Assembly: GCA_964487555.1 (NCBI GenBank)
Contig: CAZART010000109.1
Location: 1-17,697 of the forward strand
DNA length: 17,697 nucleotides
Direction of reading: 5' to 3'
Source: CAZART01 sp964487555
GTDB lineage: Bacteria; Bacteroidota; Rhodothermia; Rhodothermales; VXPQ01
Shown: positions 7,674 to 15,404 of the stretch, piece after piece
Position numbering within the stretch: position 1 is the first letter of the stretch
Layout of the letters: the number at the start of each line of letters is the position of its first letter
Position numbers and translations under genes: made by a program
Notes under the pieces: model-generated
Databases searched by the model: none
What the model was told of the DNA's origin: nothing
What the model saw: only the letters and a program-made list of their open reading frames with translations

Positions 7674-10046
7674 ATGTTCAAGAGCTACGTGAAACTCGGA
7701 TTTCGCAACCTGCGCCGCTCACCCGGCTACGCGCTGATTAATGCGGGCGGGCTCGCCATCGGGATCGTCTGCTGCCTCTTTATCGTGCTGTTCGTCCGCG
7801 ACGAGTTGTCGTACGACCGCTATCACGCGAAGGCCGACCGCATCCATCGTGTCAATATGTACGTACCGGAGGCGGACCGCGAGCTCGGGCTCACGCCGAC
7901 GATCGCCGCCGTCGTGCTGAAGGATGAATTCCCGGCCGTAGAGGAAGTGGTGCGTTTCATGGCGACGGGCGGCGTCGTACGACGGGGCGACATCGCGTAT
8001 GAGGAAGACGACATATTCTACGCCGATTCGACCGTCTTCGACGTATTCAGCTGGCCGTTCGTCGCCGGCTCACCGGACGAAGCGCTGAACCGTCCGAACA
8101 CGGTCGTGCTCACGGAGTCGTCCGCCGCGAAATACTTCGCCGCGGAGAATCCGATCGGAAAAACGATTCAGTTTGGCAGCGGCATCGATTACGAGGTCAC
8201 GGGCGTCGTCGAGGACGTGCCCCGGCCGTCGCATTTCCAATTCGATTTTCTGGCCTCCTTCGCGTCGCTGAGCTGGGCCGAGCGCGAGGTGTGGGATTCG
8301 GCCAATTTCTATACGTACGCACTGCTGCACGAAGCCGCAGATCCGGACGCCGTTCAGCAGCAGATCGATGCCTACGTGAGCGGACTCGAGGGTCGGGGCG
8401 CCGATGTCCGTCATCTCCTTCTTCGACCACTCACGCGGATCCACCTGTACTCCGACGTTGAGTATGAGATCGACGCTTCGGGCAGCATCGGGACCGTGTA
8501 CGCGTTCTCGGCCATGGCCGTCTTGATCTTATTGATCGCGTGCATCAACTACATGAACCTTTCGACGGCACGCTCCGCCACAAGGGCGCGTGAAGTCGGC
8601 ATGCGCCGCGTCCTCGGCGCCAGGCGCTCGCAGCTCGCCGGACAGTTCTACGGTGAAGCGGGCGCGCTCGTCATGGTGAGTCTGGTTCTTGCGATCGGCC
8701 TCGCCGCCGCGTGTCTTCCCTTATTCAACCGGATGAGCGGTAAGGCCTTCTCCGTCGGCGTGCTGGCGGAGCCGTCGACGTTCGCCATCATCCTGTCCGT
8801 CAGTCTCGCCATCGTCGTCCTGGCGGGCTCCTATCCCGCGCTTTTCCTGTCTTCCTTCCGCCCGGTGCGCGTCCTGAAGGGTGCTACCCGCCAAGGACCG
8901 GCGGCGTCGCGCCTGCGACAAGGCCTGGTCGTCTTCCAGTTCGGCATTTCCATCTTTCTGATCATTGCAACCGTCGTCGTGGTGCGGCAGCTTGGCTACG
9001 TTCAGACCAAAAATCTTGGATTCGACAAGGCGCGTCTCGTGGCTCTGCCGATGAACGATGCCGAGCTGCGCAAAACCTGGCCGTCGATGAAACAGGCGCT
9101 TCTCGACCGCGGTGCGGCGACCGACGTGACGGCCGTCAATCAGTATCCCGGACGCCTGGGATGGACCTCCGGCCTCGCCGCCGAAGGACTGCCGGATGAC
9201 AACGATATCATGATCAAGGGACTTCTCGCCGATCAGGACATCGCCCAGACGCTCAAGCTGACCCTTCTCGCCGGCCGAGATTTTCCGGCCGATCCGCCTG
9301 AACCGGTGGATGGCGAGTACCGCTATCTACTCAACGAGACGGCGCTCAAGGAAGTCGGATGGCGTCCGGAGGATGCGGTCGGCAAGCGGATCAACGTGCT
9401 GGGCGGGCGGAACGGCGTCGTGATCGGCGTGGTGGAGGACTTCCACTTCGCCTCGCTCCACACGGCGGTCGAACCTCTCGCGATCTGGTACGACACGAGC
9501 GAAACACGAAGCCTGCTGGTGCGCCTCGCTCCCGGCGACGTTGCGCAAGCGCTTCGAGGAGTCGAGCAGATCTGGAAAGAACGTGCGCCGCACCGGCCCT
9601 TCACCTATGAATTTCTCGACGCCACGTTCGATCGGCTCTACAGGAGCGAGCAGCAGACGGCCCGCGTATTCGGCGTTTTCGCGGCGCTCGCCATTTTGGT
9701 CGCCTGCCTCGGGCTTTTCGGTCTGGCGTCGTTCACGGCCGAGCAGCGAACGAAGGAGATCGGCGTCAGGAAGGTCGTCGGCGCCAGCGCGCGCCAGATT
9801 GTGGTGCTATTCTCGCGCGACTTTGCGCGGCTCGTTCTGATCGCCGCGGCGACTGCTCTGCCGATTGCCTATCTCGTGATGCGGAACTGGCTGTCCGGAT
9901 TCGCCTACCACGTCGATCTGGCCGCCAGCGCGTGGATCTTCGTCGCCGGCGTCGTCGCCGCACTTTCGGTAGCGCTCGCCACGGTCAGCTATCATGCCGT
10001 CCGCGTCAGCCGGCTCGATCCGGCCGAGACGCTGCGGTATGAATGA
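7674..10046 (+). CDS. ABC transporter permease, double-module MacB/FtsX type (second copy)
   Basis: The product has 790 residues when started at the ATG at 7674, which gives the family leader MFKSYVKLGFRNLRRSPGYA; upstream codons are not protein-like. Layout: TM ~21-40, periplasmic domain ~42-265, FtsX domain 1 with TMs ~274-292, 330-350 and 371-394 and the motif RAREVGMRRVLGARRSQ, TM ~417-437, second periplasmic domain ~440-655, and FtsX domain 2 with TMs ~664-684, 719-737 and 753-773 and the motif RTKEIGVRKVVGASARQ. It ends in RLDPAETLRYE. It shares architecture with the permease at 829-3249 but differs through the periplasmic domains, so it is a paralogue and not a recent duplicate. No ATPase gene is adjacent. 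Divergence from the sensor kinase suggests possible co-regulation, but this is inference. Confidence 0.92.
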   Translation: MFKSYVKLGFRNLRRSPGYALINAGGLAIGIVCCLFIVLFVRDELSYDRYHAKADRIHRVNMYVPEADRELGLTPTIAAVVLKDEFPAVEEVVRFMATGGVVRRGDIAYEEDDIFYADSTVFDVFSWPFVAGSPDEALNRPNTVVLTESSAAKYFAAENPIGKTIQFGSGIDYEVTGVVEDVPRPSHFQFDFLASFASLSWAEREVWDSANFYTYALLHEAADPDAVQQQIDAYVSGLEGRGADVRHLLLRPLTRIHLYSDVEYEIDASGSIGTVYAFSAMAVLILLIACINYMNLSTARSATRAREVGMRRVLGARRSQLAGQFYGEAGALVMVSLVLAIGLAAACLPLFNRMSGKAFSVGVLAEPSTFAIILSVSLAIVVLAGSYPALFLSSFRPVRVLKGATRQGPAASRLRQGLVVFQFGISIFLIIATVVVVRQLGYVQTKNLGFDKARLVALPMNDAELRKTWPSMKQALLDRGAATDVTAVNQYPGRLGWTSGLAAEGLPDDNDIMIKGLLADQDIAQTLKLTLLAGRDFPADPPEPVDGEYRYLLNETALKEVGWRPEDAVGKRINVLGGRNGVVIGVVEDFHFASLHTAVEPLAIWYDTSETRSLLVRLAPGDVAQALRGVEQIWKERAPHRPFTYEFLDATFDRLYRSEQQTARVFGVFAALAILVACLGLFGLASFTAEQRTKEIGVRKVVGASARQIVVLFSRDFARLVLIAAATALPIAYLVMRNWLSGFAYHVDLAASAWIFVAGVVAALSVALATVSYHAVRVSRLDPAETLRYE

Positions 10047-10082
10047 TGAACGGTGCAGGGTATGCCTCACTCCTACCGCAGC
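10031..10082. repeat. Inverted repeat joining two permease stop-codon regions
   Basis: GCTGCGGTATGAATGA (10031-10046, the last codons of permease 2) and TCACTCCTACCGCAGC (10067-10082, the end of the reversed permease remnant) pair over 16 bp with two mismatches around a 20-nt loop. The hairpin arises because two LRYE-stop ends face each other. It might work as a terminator-like structure, but no T-run follows. Confidence 0.6.
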
Positions 10083-10197
10083 GCCCGCGCCGGACTCATC
10101 GCGGCAGCGCGCCACGACTGGCCGAGCACCGTCAGTACGGAGATGATAAGCGCGACAATCGTTGCCGGGAGCAGTATCACCGGATCCACGTCGATGC
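10067..10197 (-). pseudogene. Permease C-terminal remnant with a premature stop
   Basis: The minus strand encodes IDVDPVILLPATIVALIIS, VLTVLGQSWRAAAMSPARALR, then a TAG at 10073-10075, and beyond it GAG and TGA. The permease at 829-3249 ends in nearly the same sequence with Tyr-Glu-stop, so the TAG is a Tyr-to-stop change and the ancestral stop is at 10067-10069. By eye about 15 bases differ over some 128 aligned with 829-958. Similarity to the minus-strand gene ends exactly at 10197, inside an Arg codon; the preceding part of the ancestral gene continues on the other strand (10198-10238). It is the fossil end of a third permease copy. Confidence 0.85.
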
Positions 10198-10238
10198 TTG
10201 GTACGCCTCCTCGCGATGGCTGGACGGCTTCGCCTACC
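10198..10238 (+). pseudogene. Flipped 41-bp fragment of the same permease remnant
   Basis: The plus strand at 10199-10237 encodes WYASSRWLDGFAY, identical to the residues just before RIDVDPA in the intact permease at 829-3249, where they lie on the same strand as the tail. Here the piece is on the strand opposite to its tail (10067-10197). Reverse-complementing 10198-10238 restores WYASSRWLDGFAYRIDVDP in frame, including the split Arg codon (C at the fragment's end, GC in the tail). The fragment begins TTGGTA and ends CTACC, so it carries GGTA/TACC short inverted repeats at its ends, compatible with a microhomology-mediated flip. Confidence 0.85.
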
Positions 10239-10701
10239 TGGTCTTTCCCTGCACGTCCGGCCGGCGGCCCGTAAGAAGAGTCCGGAGGCTCACCGTCTCT
10301 TCGTCCGGGCTCCGCTCGGCTAGGGACAGCGGGCGCATACGCACCGAGACGACGCGGGCAGCGCCGGAGTGCGTCGGTGGATGGGTAGGGCTGGCGGATC
10401 CCGTCAGCAGGTACGAGCCCGGGGCTGCTCCTGCGTCTACTGCACGTCGCACACGGTCCCAGACGGCCGGCACGCGCTGCCACTCGTCGAGCAGAATGGG
10501 GCGCTCGCCCACGAGCATCTGCTCAGGGTCGGCTTGGGCGATCGCTTGCTGCGCTGGATCATCAAAGCGGTAAACGGTCGCCGCCCGCTGCAGGGCCGTC
10601 TCGGTCTTTCCAACCCCTTTGGCTCCCTCCAGCGAGACGGCAGAAAGGGCCGGAAGGAACTCGTCGAGCTCGTCGTCAACAATGCGGCGCAGATATGGCA
10701 T
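10234..10701 (-). pseudogene. Truncated AAA ATPase (AAA_14/DUF4143 type)
   Basis: The 155 readable residues begin MPYLRRIVDDELDEFLPAL and include the Walker A motif GAKGVGKT (26-33), a Walker B motif PILLDEWQ (D72, E73), and the sensor-like strand YLLTGSASP (~97-105). Full members of the family run to about 400 residues with a C-terminal DUF4143 domain, which is absent here. The frame runs out at GKTR, where it enters the flipped permease fragment and meets a TAG at 10234-10236. The 5' half is undamaged and keeps all nucleotide-binding motifs, so the loss may be recent. The ATG at 10699-10701 lacks a Shine-Dalgarno sequence. The cellular role of the family is poorly understood; some members have been linked to toxin-antitoxin-like loci. 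A 23-bp repeat array lies directly upstream. Confidence 0.85.
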
Positions 10702-10728
10702 GTGATCTCAGAAGGATGCCCGAGGAGG

Positions 10729-10843
10729 TTACCGATATGCAGAAGTATAGGCTACCGATTTGTAAGTCGCCACGCTACCAATATGCAAGGTTCTACGCTA
10801 CCAATCTGCAAGGTTCTACGTTATCATCATGCTGCACCAGCAT
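10729..10843. repeat. Five tandem 23-bp direct repeats upstream of the ATPase remnant
   Basis: The core TACC (TATC in the last unit) recurs at 10730, 10753, 10776, 10799 and 10822, always exactly 23 bp apart. Units 1-4 share the consensus TACCRATNTGYAAG or close to it; units 3 and 4 differ at only one of 23 positions, and unit 5 is weakly conserved. On the ATPase strand the core reads CTTRCANATYGGTA. The array begins 28 bp before the ATPase start. A period near two helical turns would place bound proteins on one face of the DNA, as in an iteron or multi-site operator. Units are contiguous without spacers, so this is not a CRISPR. Confidence 0.8.
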
Positions 10844-11047
10844 TCTCTGTTGCGCCTGTCTAATAGCCCCGTTGTCATGGGGGACGGTCGTGCCTGCCGT
10901 GCAAGCGGATGGTGCTACCGAAGCACCGACTCGGCGCCGCGCTCAAACCAACATGGAGCGGGGACGAGACCGATCGTCTGGTTGAATATAGCCGTCGCTC
11001 GTCCCTACCTTTCCGCCCCCGCCGACGTTCATCGCCGCTGCCCCGAC

Positions 11048-12280
11048 ATGCCCAATACCATCCGCTCCTGCATCCTGTGGCTCAGCCTTTCTGCCGCGCT
11101 TGCGGCGTGCGGCCCCGTTCAACCGGTCATCCAACCGGAGGCGTGGTCGGGCTCGCTCACCCCGGCGCCGCCGACGGCCGTCGGCATGCGCGCTGCGCTG
11201 ACGGATTCGCTGGATGCCGTGATGCGCGCCGCCATCGCGGACAGCGCCGCTCCCGGCGCCGCGCTGGCCGTCGGGCGCTACGGCCGGCTCATCCATCTGA
11301 AAGGATATGGTCGCACCGACTGGGCCGCAGATGCGCCGCGCGCCACCGAGCGGACGATCTACGACCTGGCCAGCCTCACCAAAGTCGTGGCCACGACGAC
11401 GGCCGCGATGATTCTGGAGGAGGAGGGCCGGCTGGATCTCGATCGGCCGGTTCACGAATATCTCTCCGGCTTCGACGACACCACCAAAGCAGCCATCACG
11501 CCGCACATGCTCCTCGCCCACCGAAGCGGCATGACGACGCGGATGCTGCACCTGGAGGCAGAAGGTCGCGAGGAGTATCTGAAGATAATCAGCGCATTTC
11601 CGCTGGACTCGGACGCTGCGACGGCGACCCGTTACAGTGACTGGAATATGATCGTAATGCAGCTCGCCATCGAGGAAATCACCGGCAAGACGCTGGATGA
11701 CTTCCTGCAGGAGCGCGTATTCGGGCCTCTGAACATGACCGACACCAGGTTTCGGCCGGATCCATCACTGAAGGTGCGCGTCGCGCCGACGGAGTTCCAG
11801 GAGTGGCGTGGGGGGAAGGTGCACGGCGTCGTGCACGACGAGAACGCGTGGGCGCTTGGAGGGGTGGCCGGACACGCCGGCCTCTTCTCGTCCGCCCGCG
11901 ACCTGGCCGTGTTCGCTCAGATGCTCCTCAACGGTGGGAGCTACGGAGGCGTCCAGATCCTGAAACCCGAGACGGTGGCACGGTGGACGGCCCGGCAGAA
12001 TGCCACGTCCAGCCGCGCGCTGGGATGGGACACGCCGTCGGGCCGCTCCAGCTCGGGCAATTATTTCTCCGCCTGGAGCTTCGGGCATACCGGATTCACG
12101 GGAACGTCCATGTGGATGGACCCGCGCACGAACATCTTCGTGGTCCTGCTCACGAACCGCGTCAATCCGACACGCGAGAACAGCAAGATCGGTCGTGTTC
12201 GCCGCGCTCTCGGCGACGCGGTGCAGAGGGCGGTGGTGATGGGATCGAGCCCGGCGATCACGACTTTCGATGACCGGTAA
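11048..12280 (+). CDS. Lipoprotein serine hydrolase, beta-lactamase/class C PBP family
   Basis: The product has 410 residues from the ATG at 11048, which begins a lipoprotein signal (MPNTIRSCILWLSLSAALAAC) with lipobox LAAC, Cys21. Family catalytic motifs are present: SLTK (Ser109 nucleophile, Lys112), YSD (Tyr196) and HTG (347-349, in place of KTG). The segment ENAWALGGVAGHAGLFSSARDLA is typical of the Bacteroidota hydrolases related to PBP4*-like peptidases and of the beta-lactamase half of NagZ fusions. It probably acts on a cell-wall peptide or an ester in the periplasm. An antibiotic-resistance role cannot be inferred. An in-frame extension upstream to 10829 crosses the repeat array and is not protein-like. 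It converges on the S9 peptidase, with 98 bp between stops. Confidence 0.9.
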   Translation: MPNTIRSCILWLSLSAALAACGPVQPVIQPEAWSGSLTPAPPTAVGMRAALTDSLDAVMRAAIADSAAPGAALAVGRYGRLIHLKGYGRTDWAADAPRATERTIYDLASLTKVVATTTAAMILEEEGRLDLDRPVHEYLSGFDDTTKAAITPHMLLAHRSGMTTRMLHLEAEGREEYLKIISAFPLDSDAATATRYSDWNMIVMQLAIEEITGKTLDDFLQERVFGPLNMTDTRFRPDPSLKVRVAPTEFQEWRGGKVHGVVHDENAWALGGVAGHAGLFSSARDLAVFAQMLLNGGSYGGVQILKPETVARWTARQNATSSRALGWDTPSGRSSSGNYFSAWSFGHTGFTGTSMWMDPRTNIFVVLLTNRVNPTRENSKIGRVRRALGDAVQRAVVMGSSPAITTFDDR

Positions 12281-12378
12281 CGTGACGGGGTGCCTGGCTC
12301 TGCACGTCCGGCACGGCACGCGAACGGCCGGCTTCGAGCGTCGCCAAGTAATGCGCAAGCGGATGGTACGGATGGCAC

Positions 12379-14817
12379 TCATCCACCGATGGGCTCCGTT
12401 ACCGTCGCGGCGTTCTTGACGTGCTGCTCCAGCCACCGGTCCGTCTCCCATAGCATATGGAGGACCGATTCCCGCGCGCGGTAGCCGTGGCTTTCGTGCG
12501 GCAGCATCACGAGGCGGACCGTCTTTCCGAGGCCCTTCAAGGCACTGTAGAGACGGTCGCTCTGCATCGGAAAGGTACCGGAGTTATTGTCGGCCTGCCC
12601 GTGGATGAGCAGGAGAGGCTCGTCGATGTCGTCGGCGTGCATAAACGGCGACATCTCGAAATAGATCTCCGGGGCCTCCCAGAAGAGCCGCTCTTCGGCC
12701 TGGAACCCGAACGGCGTGAGCGTCCGGTTGTAGGCGCCGCTGCGCCCGATGCCGGCGCGAAACAGGTCGGAATGCGCGAGGAGATTCGCCGCCATGAAGG
12801 CGCCGTACGAATGCCCGCCGATGGCGACGCGGTCGGGATCCACCGCCTTTCGATCCGCGCCCATACGGATGGCCGCGTCGGCATTCATCACCAGCTGCTC
12901 GACGAAGGTGTCGTTGGGCTCCATTTCGCCCTCCCCCACGATCGGCATCGAGGCGTCGTCGATGACGGCGTATCCCTGGGTCACGTATGGAAGCGCGCCC
13001 CAGTAGCTCACATACTTGAATCGATACGGCGAATCTGCGACCTGTCCGGCGGCGTCGGCGCTCTTGAATTCGCGCGGATACGCCCAGACGAGCGTCGGAA
13101 GCGGCTCATCGGTCGCTGGATCGTATTCGGGCGGGAGGTAGAGCGTCGCCGTGAGATGGACGCCGTCCTCCCGCTCATAGACGACGAATTCCTTCTGGAC
13201 GTCCGCCAGCTCCGGATACGGATGTGGAAACTCGGTGATCTGTCTTTGCGAGCCGGTCTCCAGATTCCGGAGGAAGTAATTCGGCGGATCGGTCGGTGAT
13301 TCGCGCTGCGTCAGGAGCGTGACGGGATCGGCGGCCAGCAGCGCTTCCGGCTCCTCATAGACGGGCGCCTCCGAGCGGAATAGCTCCACGGTCTCACCGG
13401 TGGCCAGGTCCATCTTGCGTACGAACGGCCGGTCGCCATCGGGCGACGCGCCTTCTCCGGCGAGGAAGACGGATTCGTCTTGCAGCCAGAGCACCTCTGT
13501 ACCGGCGCCGGTGGCTCGCATCATCGGACTGCCCGGATCGTTGTAGCGGTCTTCCCACGAATAATCGAACAGGGTGACCGGCTCGGCCTGCGGTTTGTCA
13601 GGCCGCACGACGTACGCCCGCCGCGTCCGCGTCTTCCACCAGGATTCCCAGACCAGCGCCACGTCGTCGTCACCCCAGCTGATGCTGGAATAGCGCAGCG
13701 GCAGCGTGACGAGCGGCGTCGGCTCATCCGCGAACGGGGCTTCGAGCGTGAAAAGGCGGTCGCGGACGTCGGCTTCCTTGCCGGCATCTCCGCCGTCGAG
13801 GGCCTCCGCCCAGGCCAGCGTCGCCGGCTCGTCCGCGCGCCAGTGAATCGAGCGGACGCCGGTCGGCACCGAACCGAACGCCGTGGAGACCTCCTCCTGA
13901 AGCGGCAGATCCGCGATCTCCTGTACGAGATTCCCGTCACGATCGACCACCTCGATGCGGCTTGGGAAGCGGTACGCCGGGACGAGGTAGGAGAAGGGTT
14001 TGTGGATGGTTTCGACGAGGGCGTACTCGCCACCCGGCGCCGCCGCGGCGCTCGTCACCATAGCCGGCTCGCCGAACGCGTTCTCGCTGCCGTCGAGGCC
14101 CACGAGCAGGAGCTGCGTCGTCATGTAGTGCTCGAACACGGCTTCGTCGTGCGGATCTTCGAGCAGATCCTGATACGTCCGAGCCGGTGCCTTTTTGCCG
14201 GCATTCTCCTGGATCACGGGGCCCTGTGGCACGGGATCGGCCTCCGGCGCCGCGCCGCGGTCCCGGGGCACCGTGCGGACGAGGAGGCGTTGCGCATCCG
14301 GCATCCAGTCGTAGGGCGAGCCGTAGTAGACGTTGTTGACAGCCGCCTCCGTGATGCGCCGTGCGGTCGCCGTCTCGACGTCGGCGACGTAAAGATCGAT
14401 GCGGTCGGGCTGGGTGACGGTGAACGCGAAGTGCCTGGAATCCGGCGCCCAGCGCACGTTTTCGATGCGCGGCGCCTCCGGCAGACCGCTGACGGCCCGC
14501 TCGTCCCCGCCGTCGATCGCGCGGAGGGTGATGCCGGTATAGCTCTGCGTTCGGCTGGGTCCGCTGTTGCGCGGATTGATGCGGAGCCCGGCGAGGCGCA
14601 GCTCCGGCTCCGCCAGCTCCGCGATGGACGGCAGGCTGGGCCGCTCGAGCAGCAGAAAGAGGCTGCGATCCGGACTCAGGTTGAGCGCCGGCGTCCGCGG
14701 CGCGTCGACGAGCTCCGCGAGCTCGGGCGGAGGCGTTTGATAGCGATCCTGGGCCGCTGCCTCGATCGTCAGAAGCAGGGCGACGAGAAGCGCGATGGAT
14801 ATACGGCGGAGGTGCAT
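12379..14817 (-). CDS. Exported S9 family peptidase, glutamyl endopeptidase-like (S9D)
   Basis: The product has 812 residues from the ATG at 14815-14817, giving a signal peptide MHLRRISIALLVALLLTIEA ending near AAAQ; an upstream TTG (14860-14862) would add 15 residues before it and is less likely. The N-terminal part (~40-540) is a beta-propeller-like domain. The C-terminal alpha/beta hydrolase domain holds GGHSYGAFMAANLLAHSDLF (Ser670), IHGQADNNSGTFP (Asp743) and LPHESHGYRARES (His777), the prolyl-oligopeptidase triad in the form seen in chloroplast and bacterial glutamyl endopeptidases. It likely degrades peptides in the periplasm or after secretion. No T9SS sorting domain is present. A perfect dyad (14859-14874) lies 42 bp upstream of the start. 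Confidence 0.93.
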   Translation of the reverse strand: MHLRRISIALLVALLLTIEAAAQDRYQTPPPELAELVDAPRTPALNLSPDRSLFLLLERPSLPSIAELAEPELRLAGLRINPRNSGPSRTQSYTGITLRAIDGGDERAVSGLPEAPRIENVRWAPDSRHFAFTVTQPDRIDLYVADVETATARRITEAAVNNVYYGSPYDWMPDAQRLLVRTVPRDRGAAPEADPVPQGPVIQENAGKKAPARTYQDLLEDPHDEAVFEHYMTTQLLLVGLDGSENAFGEPAMVTSAAAAPGGEYALVETIHKPFSYLVPAYRFPSRIEVVDRDGNLVQEIADLPLQEEVSTAFGSVPTGVRSIHWRADEPATLAWAEALDGGDAGKEADVRDRLFTLEAPFADEPTPLVTLPLRYSSISWGDDDVALVWESWWKTRTRRAYVVRPDKPQAEPVTLFDYSWEDRYNDPGSPMMRATGAGTEVLWLQDESVFLAGEGASPDGDRPFVRKMDLATGETVELFRSEAPVYEEPEALLAADPVTLLTQRESPTDPPNYFLRNLETGSQRQITEFPHPYPELADVQKEFVVYEREDGVHLTATLYLPPEYDPATDEPLPTLVWAYPREFKSADAAGQVADSPYRFKYVSYWGALPYVTQGYAVIDDASMPIVGEGEMEPNDTFVEQLVMNADAAIRMGADRKAVDPDRVAIGGHSYGAFMAANLLAHSDLFRAGIGRSGAYNRTLTPFGFQAEERLFWEAPEIYFEMSPFMHADDIDEPLLLIHGQADNNSGTFPMQSDRLYSALKGLGKTVRLVMLPHESHGYRARESVLHMLWETDRWLEQHVKNAATVTEPIGG

Positions 14818-14858
14818 AGCGATGCGCCGGCTGAATGCAAGAAAATAGACCTTACTTA

Positions 14859-14874
14859 GCAAGGTACGCCTTGC
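14859..14874. promoter_or_regulatory. Perfect dyad upstream of the S9 peptidase gene
   Basis: GCAAGGTACGCCTTGC has 6-bp arms around TACG, beginning 42 bp before the peptidase start. It could be an operator or a 5'-leader hairpin. Only the symmetry supports it. Confidence 0.3.
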
Positions 14875-15012
14875 GTGCCTCCGAATCCGTTATGCGTGTG
14901 CCCACCGGCCCGAGGCGGCATGAGTGGCATCATCGCCGGGAAGACTTACCGGCGGCCATGAAGCACGTCCGGGAACCGATCTCTTGCGCGGCCAACGACG
15001 TTTAAATTCGTC

Positions 15013-15306
15013 CTACCTGCGGCTTCCCAACCAGCGCTCAAGGCTCTGCCTGCTTTCATTGCTGTTTCTACCGGCGAGCAATCCTTCGACGAGGACGTGC
15101 TCGTCGATTTGAGGCCATTCGATCGCGTATCCGCCGCCAAGGATCTGCCAGTCCCGGCGTTCAGCATCGCCGGCGTGCTCGAGTCGCGGCAGCCAGGAGA
15201 GGGGGACGGAGAGCATACGGCCGTCCTTCAGCTGGACCTGCAAGTCGGTGTCCGTCACTCGAACATCACTCGCGAGGGGTTCGATCTCACACACCAAAGT
15301 GATCAT
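15013..15306 (-). CDS. DUF2442 domain protein
   Basis: The product has 97 residues from the ATG at 15304-15306; a GTG at 15333 would add nine residues. The family pattern is clear: VTDTDLQVQLKDGRMLSVPLSWLPRL, then a helix, then ERRDWQILGGGYAIEWPQIDEHVLVEGLLAG. DUF2442 proteins are small and often found beside DUF4160 proteins in pairs thought to behave like toxin-antitoxin modules, but the biochemical role is not established. No DUF4160 partner is present here. It is divergent from the RHH antitoxin gene, with 98 bp between starts, so they may share a control region. No clear Shine-Dalgarno is seen. Confidence 0.85.
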   Translation of the reverse strand: MITLVCEIEPLASDVRVTDTDLQVQLKDGRMLSVPLSWLPRLEHAGDAERRDWQILGGGYAIEWPQIDEHVLVEGLLAGRNSNESRQSLERWLGSRR

Positions 15307-15404
15307 GCCGTGCGGAGATGATTTCAACTTCACGTTTAACGACGAGGCGTTCTATGCAGTTCAGGGTTGCGTTTTGCTACCAAAATGCATTCGCGGAGCC
15401 CGCT

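Noticed and set aside
10729..10843. CRISPR array
   Set aside because: The 23-bp units are contiguous with no unique spacers, and no cas genes are present.
10911..10927. Hairpin GGTGCT-loop-AGCACC as a terminator
   Set aside because: The stem is only 6 bp and no T-run follows on either strand.
10829..11047. N-terminal extension of the beta-lactamase-like protein
   Set aside because: It overlaps the repeat array and would bury the clear lipoprotein signal peptide in the interior.
12281..12378. Bidirectional terminator between the convergent hydrolase and peptidase genes
   Set aside because: The only stem seen (GTGCC/GGCAC, about 12292-12316) is short with a long loop and no T-run.
13480..14859. 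Long plus-strand open frame opposite the S9 peptidase
   Set aside because: It is an Arg/Val/Asp-rich antisense shadow of a clearly conserved gene.
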